Notes: generated from the sequence alone by a model not told the origin. DNA of 64,000 nucleotides from Anthropogastromicrobium sp050944455 (GCA_050944455.1 JBMNRC010000002.1:1-64000); one strand, 5' to 3'. Shown: positions 1 to 10,028, counted from the stretch's first letter. Translations and numbers: made by a program.

Positions 1-153
1 GAGCCGAAAACAGGGTCTCACCAGCCTATCTGGAGACGATATCAAACAAAAAACTTATCTTTGTACCTCAAATCGGATCTCAAAGGTACGGTTTTATAGT
101 ACGAAGATTCGGGAAACCATTAATTAATCAGAATCAAAAAGTCAGAAAAGAAT

Positions 154-220
154 AATCAGAAGCAATCCAATCAGAAGCAATAAATCAGAAACATCAAATA
201 AATCAGAAACATCAATCTGA
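154..220. repeat. Degenerate AT-rich short repeat in the left-edge non-coding stretch
   Basis: The core AATCAGA recurs at 154, 169, 183 and 201 (spacing 14-18 bases), followed by GCAATCC-, GCAATA- or ACATCAA-like tails. The whole stretch 1-248 is noticeably more AT-rich than the rest of the window and holds no convincing gene. It lies downstream of the minus-strand gene ending at 249, so it may be part of that gene's 3' untranslated region. Function unknown. Confidence 0.55.
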
Positions 221-248
221 ATAAACCGGAACAGATAGATCTGAAGGT

Positions 249-914
249 TCAGTGCTTCCTCTTCTTTTTGGTCGCTCTGTTCTTAGGGGCGTTATGTCCG
301 CCGGTTACCGGAGAAGAAGAATTCACGGCTGTACTTCCGCCCGCTGAAGAGGCTGCGCCGGACTGGGAAGCACCGCGTGAAGCGGAGGATGTTCCTGACG
401 CCGTGTCGGAGGAAGCTTTTTTCTCCTTTTTGCCGGATGAGGATTTAGCGGCCTGCGCGCTGTCATTTTCTTTTTTCCAGAACATCAGGCGGGCAAGCCC
501 TCTCTTCTTTTTCGGAAGAGGGAGAACTGTGCCGCCGCGGACACTCTTGATTTCGGTGATGTAAATGCCGCTGATGACAACTTTTACCTCTTTTCTGGGC
601 GGAAGCTGTTCAAAGACGACCGGGTCGGCGATCAGCGTCATTACCTTCGGGCCGATCTTTGCCTTGACAATCGGCATCTTTGCCCGGCGAAGGTATTTCG
701 GAGTCTGTGAGATTACCATATCCGGAAGGCCCGAATCGCGGAGGCGCATCCGTTTTTTATCGATGATCAGCATGGAAACGGTCTGTTTCATCGCCTCCAT
801 CTGCTCTTCCGAAGCCTGCTGTTTTCGCTGGAGCTTTGTGCCCACGATGTAGAGCACAACCAGCACGGCGGCAACAGCGACAAGCACGATAATCAGAATC
901 TGCCACCAGGTCAT
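249..914 (-). CDS. Membrane-anchored hypothetical protein with basic, Ser/Ala-rich tail
   Basis: 221-residue protein of unknown function. A single hydrophobic helix occupies about residues 5-24 (WQILIIVLVAVAAVLVV), followed by a charged stretch and a compact predicted domain around residues 45-135 that is rich in short beta-strands (for example VKVVISGIYITEI). From about residue 148 the sequence turns into low-complexity Ser/Ala/Gly and ends in a strongly basic KKKRKH. The expected topology is one N-terminal anchor with the rest in the cytoplasm. The start is supported by a GAGGAGGG ribosome site just upstream on the minus strand. It resembles conserved single-pass proteins seen in Lachnospiraceae, but I cannot name a family. 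The basic tail might bind nucleic acid or acidic lipids; that is inference. Confidence 0.75.
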   Translation of the reverse strand: MTWWQILIIVLVAVAAVLVVLYIVGTKLQRKQQASEEQMEAMKQTVSMLIIDKKRMRLRDSGLPDMVISQTPKYLRRAKMPIVKAKIGPKVMTLIADPVVFEQLPPRKEVKVVISGIYITEIKSVRGGTVLPLPKKKRGLARLMFWKKENDSAQAAKSSSGKKEKKASSDTASGTSSASRGASQSGAASSAGGSTAVNSSSPVTGGHNAPKNRATKKKRKH

Positions 915-1034
915 GAAAAATCCCTCCTCAAAGCTGTATTCAAACTGTATTCAGATTGTCTTTCCCGCCGGATTCCGTACGGTAAAACGATAGCTCATAT
1001 TTTATCACAGCGGGTATTATCGTGTCAAAAAAAT

Positions 1035-1517
1035 TCAGCCGGCATCATCCCCGTCAGACGGGGGCAGAGGGAGCGACGGGTCCGAGAGCCTGCTGTTGTG
1101 GTATCTGCCGTCCATGGTGACGTCTTTCCCGAACCATTCAGGCGGATTGAACGCCAGCGCGGTTTCACGGCTGGGGAACTCGACTTCCGTCACGATCAGT
1201 CCCTTCAGGTCACCGGAGAAAATGTCCAGCTCAGCCGTGAGGCCGTCCCGCAGCGGGATCCGGTAGCGGGTTTTGGTAATGATCCGGCCGTCCGCCTTCC
1301 CGATCAGGTGGAGATAGGATTCTTTTGTGAGCGGAAGGTTGTACTCTTCACGCTCGAGAAGCCCTGCCCCCTTGTAGGTGAGGACATAACGGGCGCCTTC
1401 TTTTCTGACGCGCACCACCGGCGAGGTGCACAGATACCCCTGCTCGAACCGGTCGTGCGGATACTGATCCAGATTCTCCGGCAGCTTCTTTACCAGAAAT
1501 TTGCGTTCAATTTCCAT
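1035..1517 (-). CDS. CYTH domain triphosphate-tunnel protein
   Basis: 160 residues, about the usual size of a stand-alone CYTH protein. The CYTH family comprises triphosphate-tunnel metalloenzymes that hydrolyse inorganic triphosphate or thiamine triphosphate, or cyclise ATP. The ExExK signature is at residues 2-6 (MEIERKFLV), and alternating charged strands that would line the tunnel follow (VRVRKEG, TKTRYRI, TAELDIF, VTEVEFPS). I start it at 1517 because GGAGGGGAAC sits immediately upstream; the frame stays open to 1895, but that part has no family resemblance and would cross the promoter at 1661-1689. The C-terminal 15 residues are Pro/Asp-rich. The exact substrate cannot be read from sequence; inorganic triphosphate is the most common one in bacteria. 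Confidence 0.88.
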   Translation of the reverse strand: MEIERKFLVKKLPENLDQYPHDRFEQGYLCTSPVVRVRKEGARYVLTYKGAGLLEREEYNLPLTKESYLHLIGKADGRIITKTRYRIPLRDGLTAELDIFSGDLKGLIVTEVEFPSRETALAFNPPEWFGKDVTMDGRYHNSRLSDPSLPLPPSDGDDAG

Positions 1518-1660
1518 CAGGTTCCCCTCCAAAAGTCCGGTTAACGTTTCAGCGGCCGGACTGAATCTGCCCGGCGCGCGTGCGCAGCCCGCCGGATCGG
1601 GCGTGTGATCTGCGGCTGCCCGGGAACCGGCTTTGCCGGCGTGCGTGCGCGGACAGCAGT

Positions 1661-1689
1661 ATTCTACAGTTTTGCGCCCTTTTTTGCAA
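1661..1689 (-). promoter_or_regulatory. SigA-type promoter of the CYTH gene
   Basis: On the minus strand TTGCAA (1684-1689) is separated by 17 bases from TAGAAT (1661-1666). Transcription would start near 1654, giving a leader of about 135 bases before the ATG at 1517. It lies back to back with the plus-strand promoter at 1698, so the two -35 boxes are only 8 bases apart. Confidence 0.7.
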
Positions 1690-1697
1690 TGCCGCGG

Positions 1698-1726
1698 TTG
1701 ACAGAACAGGCGGCCTCTTTTATAAT
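1698..1726 (+). promoter_or_regulatory. Perfect consensus promoter of the DJ-1 family gene
   Basis: TTGACA (1698-1703), a 17-base spacer and TATAAT (1721-1726) form an exact SigA consensus. The start point would be near 1733, leaving an unusually long GC-rich leader of about 177 bases before the ATG at 1910. Apart from the two divergent promoters I see no gene in 1518-1909; short frames there look like GC-rich noise. Confidence 0.85.
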
Positions 1727-1909
1727 TTTTGCATCTTGCGTCACTGGCGGGACAGCCGGTGCGCTGCGGGCTGCCGGGCCGGGATCCGCGGACTGCAGTC
1801 ACGCTGATCGGGGCAGCCGGCCGCCCGGACGCCCGGACATTCCGGCGGCCCGGATTTATATGAGACGGATCCGTACCCGGCCGGATTTCGGACACATGGA
1901 GGAATTGCG

Positions 1910-2461
1910 ATGATTTACGAATTGCTTGCTGATGGTTTTGAGGAAACGGAGGCAGTCGCGCCGGTTGATCTGCTCCGGCGGGCGCATCTGGACGTGCAGA
2001 CGGTTTCCATCACGGCGGAGAAAGTCGTGAAAGGATCCCACGGGATTCCCGTGACGGCGGACATCGCGATGAGCGAGCTCTCGGTGGAAGCGGAAGACAC
2101 CCTTATTCTGCCGGGCGGCAAGCGCGGCACAGAAAACCTGAAAGCATCCGGCGAGGTGACGAAGCTTCTCCTGACCCACGCCGGAGAACAGCGCGGACGC
2201 ATCGCCGCGATCTGCGCAGCGCCTTCCGTCCTCGGAAAGCTCGGGATTCTTCAGGGAAAGCGGGCCACCTGCCACGCCGGGTTTGAGGATCAGCTGACCG
2301 GCGCGGAGTTTGTGGACAGCCCGGTTGTCACGGACGGCCTGATTACGACCAGCCGGGGAATGGGGACTGCCGTCGCGTTCGGCCTGGAGCTGGTAAAGCT
2401 CCTGAAGGACCAGGAGACTGCGGACCGGATCGCTCAGGCAATCCATCTGCCCAAGGGCTGA
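1910..2461 (+). CDS. DJ-1/PfpI family protein
   Basis: 183 residues spanning the whole single-domain DJ-1/ThiJ/PfpI fold (class I glutamine amidotransferase-like). Visible hallmarks are the N-terminal ADGFEETEA segment carrying the conserved acidic residue that hydrogen-bonds the nucleophile, the LPGG turn at 67-70, and the nucleophile elbow AAICAAP with Cys102. The family includes deglycase-type, glyoxalase III-type and redox-sensing proteins, so the activity cannot be fixed. The length and the FEETEA motif fit the YajL/DJ-1 branch. A GGAGGAATTGCG ribosome site supports the start. The gene is monocistronic by layout and driven by a perfect consensus promoter with a long leader. Confidence 0.9.
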   Translation: MIYELLADGFEETEAVAPVDLLRRAHLDVQTVSITAEKVVKGSHGIPVTADIAMSELSVEAEDTLILPGGKRGTENLKASGEVTKLLLTHAGEQRGRIAAICAAPSVLGKLGILQGKRATCHAGFEDQLTGAEFVDSPVVTDGLITTSRGMGTAVAFGLELVKLLKDQETADRIAQAIHLPKG

Positions 2462-2596
2462 TTCCCGGCGTTTCCCGGACAGGGAACGGACCGGCCCGAG
2501 ACTGCCGGTGCGCCGCGAAACGGAAGCGGACTCTGCCCGGGATGCCGTCGGAGAAGAAAATTTCAGAAAAAATCTGACAATTTCTTTGACTGAAAC

Positions 2597-2625
2597 TGGC
2601 AAAAACGTTATCAGCGTGTTATAAT
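2597..2625 (+). promoter_or_regulatory. Extended -10 promoter of tig
   Basis: TGTTATAAT (2617-2625) is an extended -10 element, with a weak -35 (TGGCAA, 2597-2602) at 17 bases. Transcription would start near 2632, leaving a leader of about 90 bases before the tig ATG. An open reading frame extends back to 2640, but the strong ribosome site lies just before 2724. Confidence 0.6.
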
Positions 2626-2723
2626 CATAAGTCGCAGGCGTGCAGACTCAATCCGGCCTGCGCATTCTCGTCCGCGCATACATCCGCGGATATCAAGAAG
2701 TACAGGTGGGAGGAACTACAACA

Positions 2724-4103
2724 ATGAGTGTACAGGTTGAAAATCTTGAGAAAAACACAGCAAAACTGACCGTTACGGTCGGTGCTGATGAATTTGAGAA
2801 AGCACTGCAGCGCGCTTACCTGAAGGAAAAGAACAGAATTACCGTTCAGGGCTTCCGCAAGGGCAAGGCCCCGCGCAAGCTGATCGAGAAGGTTTACGGA
2901 CCGCAGATTTTCTATGAGGACGCTGCCAACTATCTGATCCCGGGAGCTTACGACGACGCCGTGAAGGAAAGCGGCCTTGAGGTTGTCTCCCGCCCTGAGG
3001 TTGACGTCAGCCAGATCGAGGAAGGCAAGGATTTTATCTTCACGGCTGTCGTTGCCGTGCGTCCTGAAGTGACCGTCGGCGATTATAAGGGCCTGGAAGT
3101 CGAGGAGGAGCCGGTTGAGGTTACCGACGCCGAGATCGACAACCAGCTGAAGGAAGAGCAGAAAAAGCAGGTCGTCATGCAGGATATCGACGACCGCCCG
3201 TCCGAGAACGGCGACATTGTCAACATTGATTACGAGGGCTTCTGCGACGGCAAGGCTTTCGACGGCGGCAAGGGCCAGAATTACGACCTGACGCTCGGCT
3301 CCAACACCTTCATCCCGGGCTTCGAGGACCAGCTGGTCGGAAAGAAAGCTGGAGACCAGGTTGACGTCCAGGTGACCTTCCCGGAGGACTACAGCGCGAA
3401 GGAGCTTGCCGGCAAGGCGGCGACTTTCAAGGTGACCATCCATTCCGTCAAGAAGGAAATCCTTCCGGAGATCGACGATGAGTTCGCGAGCGAAGTTTCC
3501 GATTTCGATACGCTGGCCGAGTATAAGGAAGACCTGAAGAAGAAGACTCTTGAGCGCAAGACGAAGGAGGCTGAGAACCGCAAAAAGGATGACGCGGTCC
3601 AGAAGGCTGTTTCCAACGCGCAGATGGAGATCCCGGACGCGATGGTTGACACGCAGGCCAGGGATATGGTCAACAATTTCGCGCGCAGAATCCAGCAGCA
3701 GGGCATGTCTATCGACCAGTACCTGAAGTACACCGGCATGACGGTGGATCAGCTGATCGAGCAGACAAAGCCGCAGGCTCTCTCCAACATCAGGACCCGC
3801 CTGCTTCTGGAGGAAGTCGTCAAGGCTGAAAACATCGAAGTTTCCGATGAGGACCTCGACAAGGAAATCGCGAAGATGGCCGACACCTACAAGATGGAAG
3901 CCGACAAGCTCAAGGAGTCTCTCGGAGAGGAGAACCTGAAGAATCTGCGCGAGGATCTCGCTGTCGAAAAGGCGGCGGACCTGATTGGGGATTCCGCGGT
4001 GGCGGTCGCCCCGAAGGCTGAGGAAAAGGCTGACGCTCCGGCAGAAGACGCCGCGGCTGAAAAACCGGCTGAAAGCGCGGAAGCTTCCGCGGATCAGCAG
4101 TAA
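2724..4103 (+). CDS. tig: Trigger factor
   Basis: 459-residue ribosome-associated chaperone and peptidyl-prolyl isomerase that meets nascent chains at the exit tunnel. The ribosome-docking signature GFRKGKAPRK lies at residues 43-52. The FKBP-type isomerase domain spans about 160-245 (VNIDYEGFCDGKAFDGG, then FIPGFEDQLVGKKAG). The helical C-terminal arms follow to about 430. The last 30 residues are an acidic Ala/Glu/Pro tail that is longer and simpler than in most homologues. The start is set by GGTGGGAGGAAC ahead of ATG 2724. It heads the quality-control block tig-clpP-clpX-lon; a GC hairpin at 4121-4160 between tig and clpP may attenuate or separate the transcripts. Confidence 0.97.
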   Translation: MSVQVENLEKNTAKLTVTVGADEFEKALQRAYLKEKNRITVQGFRKGKAPRKLIEKVYGPQIFYEDAANYLIPGAYDDAVKESGLEVVSRPEVDVSQIEEGKDFIFTAVVAVRPEVTVGDYKGLEVEEEPVEVTDAEIDNQLKEEQKKQVVMQDIDDRPSENGDIVNIDYEGFCDGKAFDGGKGQNYDLTLGSNTFIPGFEDQLVGKKAGDQVDVQVTFPEDYSAKELAGKAATFKVTIHSVKKEILPEIDDEFASEVSDFDTLAEYKEDLKKKTLERKTKEAENRKKDDAVQKAVSNAQMEIPDAMVDTQARDMVNNFARRIQQQGMSIDQYLKYTGMTVDQLIEQTKPQALSNIRTRLLLEEVVKAENIEVSDEDLDKEIAKMADTYKMEADKLKESLGEENLKNLREDLAVEKAADLIGDSAVAVAPKAEEKADAPAEDAAAEKPAESAEASADQQ

Positions 4104-4254
4104 TCTGACAGTTTTTCGGGCGGACTGCCTCCGGATGCTCCGGCGTCCGGCGGCGGTCCGTCCTGCTATACCGGGAACAGGCGCCGGAAAACTTTCCGCC
4201 GCGGTTCCCGCCGTTTGTTCCTGTCAATGAGTGAACAGAAAGGAGGAACACCAA

Positions 4255-4836
4255 ATGGCACTGGTTCCTTATGTTATCGAGCAGACGAACCGCGGTGAGC
4301 GGTCCTATGACATTTACTCCCGTCTGCTGAAAGACCGCATCATTTTCCTCGGCGAGGAGGTCAACGACGCGTCTGCCAGCGTGATCGTCGCGGAACTTCT
4401 TTTCCTGGAGTCTGAGGACCCCTCGAAGGACATCAGCCTCTATATCAACAGCCCGGGAGGATCTGTGACCGCCGGTTTCGCGATTTATGACACCATGCAG
4501 TATGTGAAATGCGACGTTTCCACAATCTGCGTCGGCATGGCGGCGTCGATGGGCGCGTTTCTTCTTTCCGGCGGCACCAAGGGAAAGAGAATGGCGCTCC
4601 CGAACTCTTCGATCATGATTCACCAGCCGTCCGGCGGCGCGCAGGGCCAGGCTACCGAGATCCGCATTGTCGCTGAGGAAATCCTCAAGACGAGAAAACG
4701 CCTCAACGAGCTTCTCGCAAAGCATACCGGCCAGCCGATCGAAGTGATCGAGCGCGACACTGAGCGGGATAATTACATGACGGCGGAGGAGGCCATGAAG
4801 TACGGCCTGATCGACCGCGTCATTACAAACAGGTAA
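4255..4836 (+). CDS. clpP: ATP-dependent Clp protease proteolytic subunit
   Basis: 193-residue serine peptidase forming the tetradecameric chamber that degrades substrates unfolded by ClpX or ClpC. The catalytic triad is visible as Ser98 (GMAASMGA), His123 (MIHQPSGGAQGQ) and Asp172 (RDTERDNYM). The Gly-rich strand INSPGGSVTAG that holds substrate precedes the serine. Little or no propeptide is present before the mature-like ALVPYV. I use ATG 4255, eight bases after AGGAGG; a GTG at 4231 is in frame but lacks a ribosome site. The gene is followed after 9 bases by clpX, so the two are almost certainly co-transcribed. Confidence 0.98.
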   Translation: MALVPYVIEQTNRGERSYDIYSRLLKDRIIFLGEEVNDASASVIVAELLFLESEDPSKDISLYINSPGGSVTAGFAIYDTMQYVKCDVSTICVGMAASMGAFLLSGGTKGKRMALPNSSIMIHQPSGGAQGQATEIRIVAEEILKTRKRLNELLAKHTGQPIEVIERDTERDNYMTAEEAMKYGLIDRVITNR

Positions 4837-4845
4837 GGGGTACGA

Positions 4846-6150
<1,305 letters not shown>

Positions 6151-6178
6151 GTTTTTAAGATAACAGTTTCTGAGACAG

Positions 6179-6212
6179 GATCCGGGCGGACTCAGGTTCG
6201 CCCGGATCTTTC
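6179..6212 (+). terminator. Intrinsic terminator after clpX
   Basis: A perfect 10-base-pair GC-rich stem (6179-6188 with 6199-6208), a 10-base loop and a short run of T. It separates clpX from lon. Confidence 0.75.
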
Positions 6213-6286
6213 TGTCAGAGGGACAGGGCACGGCGCGTCAGGGCCGGAGCGCTGCGGCCGGCCCGCGATTCAGATAGGGAGAGATT

Positions 6287-9109
6287 GTGGCAGAAGTACA
6301 GAGAAAAATGGTGACAGTGGCGCTGCGGAATGACGCGGTGCTTCCGGATATGAAAACCACCGTGCGCGTTTCACGCCCGATGGCTGTCAGCGCGCTGAAA
6401 GCGGCGGCAAAACAGAACCAGGAGGTTTTTCTGGTAGCCCAGAAGAATGACCAGGCGGAGAACCCCGCTGAGGAGGATCTGTTCCGCGTCGGAGTGACCG
6501 CGCTCGTCCGGAGGATCACGGAGCAGCCGGGCACTCAGGAGATTCTGGCCGATGTGACCGGCCTGCGGCCCGCGGTGATCGTCTCCGTGGAGGAGTATGT
6601 GCCGCAGATCGTGGCGCAGGTAAGGGAGATACCGACAGAGCGAGCTGACGATGACGTCCGGGAAGCGATGCGGCGCGTCCTGCTGACGGAAGTCAGGCGT
6701 TTTTCGGAGACCCTTGATCCGGGCAGGGGCGACGCCCTGCGTTATTTCGCGGAACATACGCAGGATTTCGACGCTTTTTCTTCCGGGGTCGCGGCGAGGC
6801 TCCCGATGCCTTGGCAGGCGCGCCAGCGCTACCTGGAAATCTGTTCGGACGAGAGCGCGAGATACAGTTTTCTGATTGAATACCTGACCAGGGAGGCGGA
6901 CGTCGAAAAAATCCGCCGGAACTATGAGAAAAAGGTCAGGCATAATCTGGAGCAGAACCAGAAGGAATATATCCTGCGCGAGCAGATGAAGGTCATCCGC
7001 GGTGAGCTCGGCGAGGACGCCGAATCCGACGCCGACCGCTACGCGAAGATGGCGAAGGAACTGGACGCCCCGCAGGAGGTTCACGACGTGCTGGACCGGG
7101 AAATCCGCAAGCTCCGCAAGATGACGTATCCGGGGCCGGAGATGAGCGTCATCCAGAACTATATCGAGACGCTTCTCGACATTCCCTGGGAAAAACGCAC
7201 GGAGGAGAAGATTTCGATCCCCGAGGCCAGAAAGATCCTTGATCAGGATCATTACGGCCTGAAAGAGGTGAAGGAGCAGGTCCTTCAGTATCTGGCGGTG
7301 CGCAGGCTGACCGGAAACAGCTCCGGGCAGATCCTGCTGCTTGTCGGCCCCCCGGGCACCGGCAAGACATCCATCGCGAAATCGGTGGCGAAAGCCCTGA
7401 ACCGCCGATATGTGAGAATGAGCCTCGGCGGCGTGCATGACGAAGCCGAGATCCGCGGGCACCGCCGCACTTACGTCGGCGCGATGCCCGGCCGGATTGT
7501 CCAGGCGATCCGGAGGGCGGGCGTGAAAAACCCGCTGATTCTGCTCGATGAGCTGGACAAGGTGGGGAACGATTCCCTCCACGGCGATACGTCCTCCGCC
7601 CTGCTTGAGGTGCTGGACCGGGAGCAGAACAATACCTTCACGGACAATTATGTGGAAATCCCGCTCGATCTTTCGGAGGTGCTGTTCATGGCGACGGCCA
7701 ACACGCTGCAGAGCATTCCCCGCCCGCTTCTAGACCGGATGGAAGTGATCGAGATCAGCGGCTACACCGAGCCTGAGAAAATCCAGATCGGCCTGCGTTT
7801 TCTGGTTCCGAAGCAGATCGCGGCGAGCGGCCTTTCCGGCAGCCGGATTTCCATCGACGAATCGGCGGTGCGCGATATCATCCGCTATTACACCAGCGAG
7901 GCGGGAGTGCGCGGCCTGGAGCGGAGCATCGAGACCGTCTGCCACAAAGCGGCGCTGGAATACCTCGAGAAGAATCCCGGCGCCGCCGCGGAGCAGGAGG
8001 ACGACGGGATTCCGAAACTGCGCGGGGAGAGCGGCGGCAGCGCGGATGAAAGCGCCGGTGCGGCGGGGGCCGGTACTCCGGACGGGGCCGCGGCGGATAG
8101 CAATACCCGGAACGGCAGTGCTGCGGACGGCAATATCCGGAAAGTTGGCGCGGCGAAGGATGGTACTCCGGACGGGGCCGCGGCAGACAGCAATACTGCT
8201 GAAGAAACGGAAAGCGGCGCCGGAACGGCAGTGACAAAAGCCGGCGGCACTGAAGCGGAAAGCGATGCCGGCCCGAAGACTGCAGCGGCAGACGCCGGCC
8301 CGAAGATTGCCGTGAATTCGGAGAACCTCAGCCATTATCTGGGCAAGCGCCGGTACCGCGGAGAACTGATCGGGAGCAAACCGATGGTAGGGATCGTCCG
8401 CGGGCTCGCCTGGACAGCGGTGGGCGGCGTGACGCTGGAAATCGAAGTGTCCATGCTGCCGGGCAAAGGGACGGTCGTGCTGACCGGGCAGATGGGCGAC
8501 GTGATGAAGGAGTCCGCACAGATCGCCCTTTCCTATGTCCGTTCGGTGGCAAAGCAGTACGATATCCCGCCGGCATTCTTTGAAAAGCATGATATCCACC
8601 TGCACATTCCGGAGGGGGCAGTACCCAAGGACGGCCCGAGCGCGGGTGTCACGATGACCACGGCGATCCTTTCCGCGGCGGCGGATATCCCGGTGAGGCC
8701 GGACGTTGCCATGACCGGCGAAGTAACCCTGCGGGGCAGGGTGATCCCCATCGGCGGTCTCCGGGAAAAACTTCTCGCGTCGAAAGCGGCTGGCATCCGG
8801 ACCGTGCTGGTTCCGGAGGGGAACCGTGACGACCTTGAGGAGCTTTCCGAAGATGTGACGGGAGGGCTTAAGATCGTTCAGGTATCCTCCATGGAGCAGG
8901 TCCTGGACGCCGCACTGGTGCCGGACAAAAAGAAATCCGGCGGAGGGAATTCAGACAGACCGGCCGGAAAAGCGGACAGCGGGAATTCCGGCGGAACGGC
9001 CGGGAAAACGGAAGCCGGGAAACATCACGGCAAAGACAGAAGCGCCGGTAAAGACAAACGCGGCGGCAGGGAGAAAGGGAAAAAGCATGGCGGACAAAGG
9101 ATCAGATGA
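6287..9109 (+). CDS. lon: Endopeptidase La (Lon) with a large inserted linker
   Basis: ATP-dependent protease with the bacterial order: N-terminal substrate domain (1-210), helical linker, AAA+ module (Walker A GPPGTGKT 354-361, Walker B LILLDELDK from 417) and C-terminal peptidase with the Ser785-Lys828 dyad (KDGPSAG and REKLLASKAAG). At 940 residues it is far longer than the usual 770-820. The excess is an Ala/Gly/Asp-rich insertion at about 562-672, exactly between the AAA+ lid and the peptidase domain (before NSENLSHYLGKRRYRGE), and a Gly/Lys/Arg-rich tail from about 880. The insertion contains an internal DNA repeat (8072-8197). The start codon is GTG after AGGGAGA. It overlaps engB by 23 bases, so the two are translationally linked. 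All catalytic residues are present, so activity is expected. Confidence 0.96.
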   Translation: MAEVQRKMVTVALRNDAVLPDMKTTVRVSRPMAVSALKAAAKQNQEVFLVAQKNDQAENPAEEDLFRVGVTALVRRITEQPGTQEILADVTGLRPAVIVSVEEYVPQIVAQVREIPTERADDDVREAMRRVLLTEVRRFSETLDPGRGDALRYFAEHTQDFDAFSSGVAARLPMPWQARQRYLEICSDESARYSFLIEYLTREADVEKIRRNYEKKVRHNLEQNQKEYILREQMKVIRGELGEDAESDADRYAKMAKELDAPQEVHDVLDREIRKLRKMTYPGPEMSVIQNYIETLLDIPWEKRTEEKISIPEARKILDQDHYGLKEVKEQVLQYLAVRRLTGNSSGQILLLVGPPGTGKTSIAKSVAKALNRRYVRMSLGGVHDEAEIRGHRRTYVGAMPGRIVQAIRRAGVKNPLILLDELDKVGNDSLHGDTSSALLEVLDREQNNTFTDNYVEIPLDLSEVLFMATANTLQSIPRPLLDRMEVIEISGYTEPEKIQIGLRFLVPKQIAASGLSGSRISIDESAVRDIIRYYTSEAGVRGLERSIETVCHKAALEYLEKNPGAAAEQEDDGIPKLRGESGGSADESAGAAGAGTPDGAAADSNTRNGSAADGNIRKVGAAKDGTPDGAAADSNTAEETESGAGTAVTKAGGTEAESDAGPKTAAADAGPKIAVNSENLSHYLGKRRYRGELIGSKPMVGIVRGLAWTAVGGVTLEIEVSMLPGKGTVVLTGQMGDVMKESAQIALSYVRSVAKQYDIPPAFFEKHDIHLHIPEGAVPKDGPSAGVTMTTAILSAAADIPVRPDVAMTGEVTLRGRVIPIGGLREKLLASKAAGIRTVLVPEGNRDDLEELSEDVTGGLKIVQVSSMEQVLDAALVPDKKKSGGGNSDRPAGKADSGNSGGTAGKTEAGKHHGKDRSAGKDKRGGREKGKKHGGQRIR
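8072..8197 (+). repeat. In-frame direct repeat inside the Lon insertion
   Basis: A 36-base segment at 8072 recurs at 8162 with two or three substitutions, both encoding GTPDGAAADSNT. The spacing is 90 bases (30 codons), so the frame is kept. A weaker related segment (AADGNIRK) lies between them. This points to growth of the insertion by local duplication. Confidence 0.85.
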
Positions 9110-9758
9110 CCGGGAACGGAAGCGGAAAACCGGCGCAGGTACGGCTCCGGCTCCCGCGGCCCGGCCGCTGGAGGTAAAGAATGTGCTTCTCGAGACAGTC
9201 TGCGGGGTCACCAGCACGCTTCCGCGGAACAGCCTGCCGGAGATCGTCTTTGCCGGGAAATCCAACGTGGGGAAATCCTCGCTGATCAATGTGCTGCTCA
9301 ACCGCAAAGCGCTGGCGAGGGTTTCCGCGGAGCCGGGAAAGACGAGAACTATCAATTTCTACCGCGTCAACGACGGCTGCTATTTTGTCGATCTCCCCGG
9401 CTACAGCTTCGCGAATGTCCCGAAGAGCGTGAGGCTGCAGTGGGGAAAAATGATCGAGAACTACCTCAATCAGTCCCGGCAGATCCGGAGAGTGTTCCTG
9501 CTGGTCGATCTGCGGCGCGAGCCGTCGGAGAACGACCTGATGATGGCAGACTGGATCCGCGCCTCCGGGCGGAGGCCCGCGGTGATCGCGACCAAACTGG
9601 ACAAGGTCAGGAAGAGCCAGGTCCCGGCGCAGATCGCGGCAGTCCGCCGCGGGCTTCTGCTGGAGGACGCGGATCCGCTCATTCCGTTCTCGGCCGCGAC
9701 ACGGCAGGGGCGGGAGGAAATTCTTTCCCTGATCGCGGAAGATATCGCCCGCCGCTGA
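9087..9758 (+). CDS. engB: Ribosome biogenesis GTPase EngB (YsxC/YihA)
   Basis: 223-residue TrmE-Era-EngA-YihA-family GTPase needed for assembly of the large ribosomal subunit. G1 is GKSNVGKSS from residue 57, the G2 region is KTRTINFY, G3 is DLPGYSF at 102-108, G4 is TKLD at 169-172 and G5 is the short SA near residue 202. About 30 extra charged or Ala/Pro residues precede the conserved core (LEVKNVLLETV). It begins inside the end of lon, an arrangement also common in other Firmicutes. No terminator is evident right after the stop; a GC-rich repeat follows. Confidence 0.96.
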   Translation: MADKGSDDRERKRKTGAGTAPAPAARPLEVKNVLLETVCGVTSTLPRNSLPEIVFAGKSNVGKSSLINVLLNRKALARVSAEPGKTRTINFYRVNDGCYFVDLPGYSFANVPKSVRLQWGKMIENYLNQSRQIRRVFLLVDLRREPSENDLMMADWIRASGRRPAVIATKLDKVRKSQVPAQIAAVRRGLLLEDADPLIPFSAATRQGREEILSLIAEDIARR

Positions 9759-9775
9759 CTGAGGCGGACGGTCAT

Positions 9776-9897
9776 GCCCGCGGCCCGGGCAGCCTTTGAA
9801 TGCCGGCCGGTATTGCCCGGCCGGATGGATGATACCGCCCGCGGCCCGGGCAGCCGGTTCCGCGCCGGAGCGGCGGGGCCGCCCGTGCGGCGGATCG
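9776..9897. repeat. GC-rich intergenic direct repeat, 61-base period
   Basis: The 19-base string GCCCGCGGCCCGGGCAGCC is found at 9776-9794 and again at 9837-9855, exactly 61 bases apart; the remainder of each unit is only loosely alike. The first 15 bases of the inner part (CGGCCCGGGCAGCCT) recur at 57856-57870 in another intergenic region. The space 9759-9999 shows no credible gene. Confidence 0.7.
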
Positions 9898-9999
9898 GAC
9901 AGAGCTGCCCGGGCAGGGAAACCGCGGCGGAACCGCCGGCAGCGGCGTCACGGGACGCCTCCTGAGCCCGGAGCGCCTTTCCGCGGGGCTGGAATCCAA

Positions 10000-10028
10000 T
10001 TGACAGTAAGTGGCTTTTCTTATAAAAT
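10000..10028 (+). promoter_or_regulatory. SigA-type promoter of the CorC/secDF cluster
   Basis: TTGACA (10000-10005), 17 bases, then TAAAAT (10023-10028). Transcription near 10035 places the first in-frame ATG (10032) outside the transcript, which argues for the downstream start at 10119. Confidence 0.8.

Noticed and set aside
1580..1913. Short plus-strand frames upstream of the DJ-1 gene
   Set aside because: They overlap the divergent promoters and leader and contain no domain.
2640..2723. Longer N-terminus for trigger factor
   Set aside because: It lies before the ribosome site at 2706-2713 and has no similarity to trigger factor.
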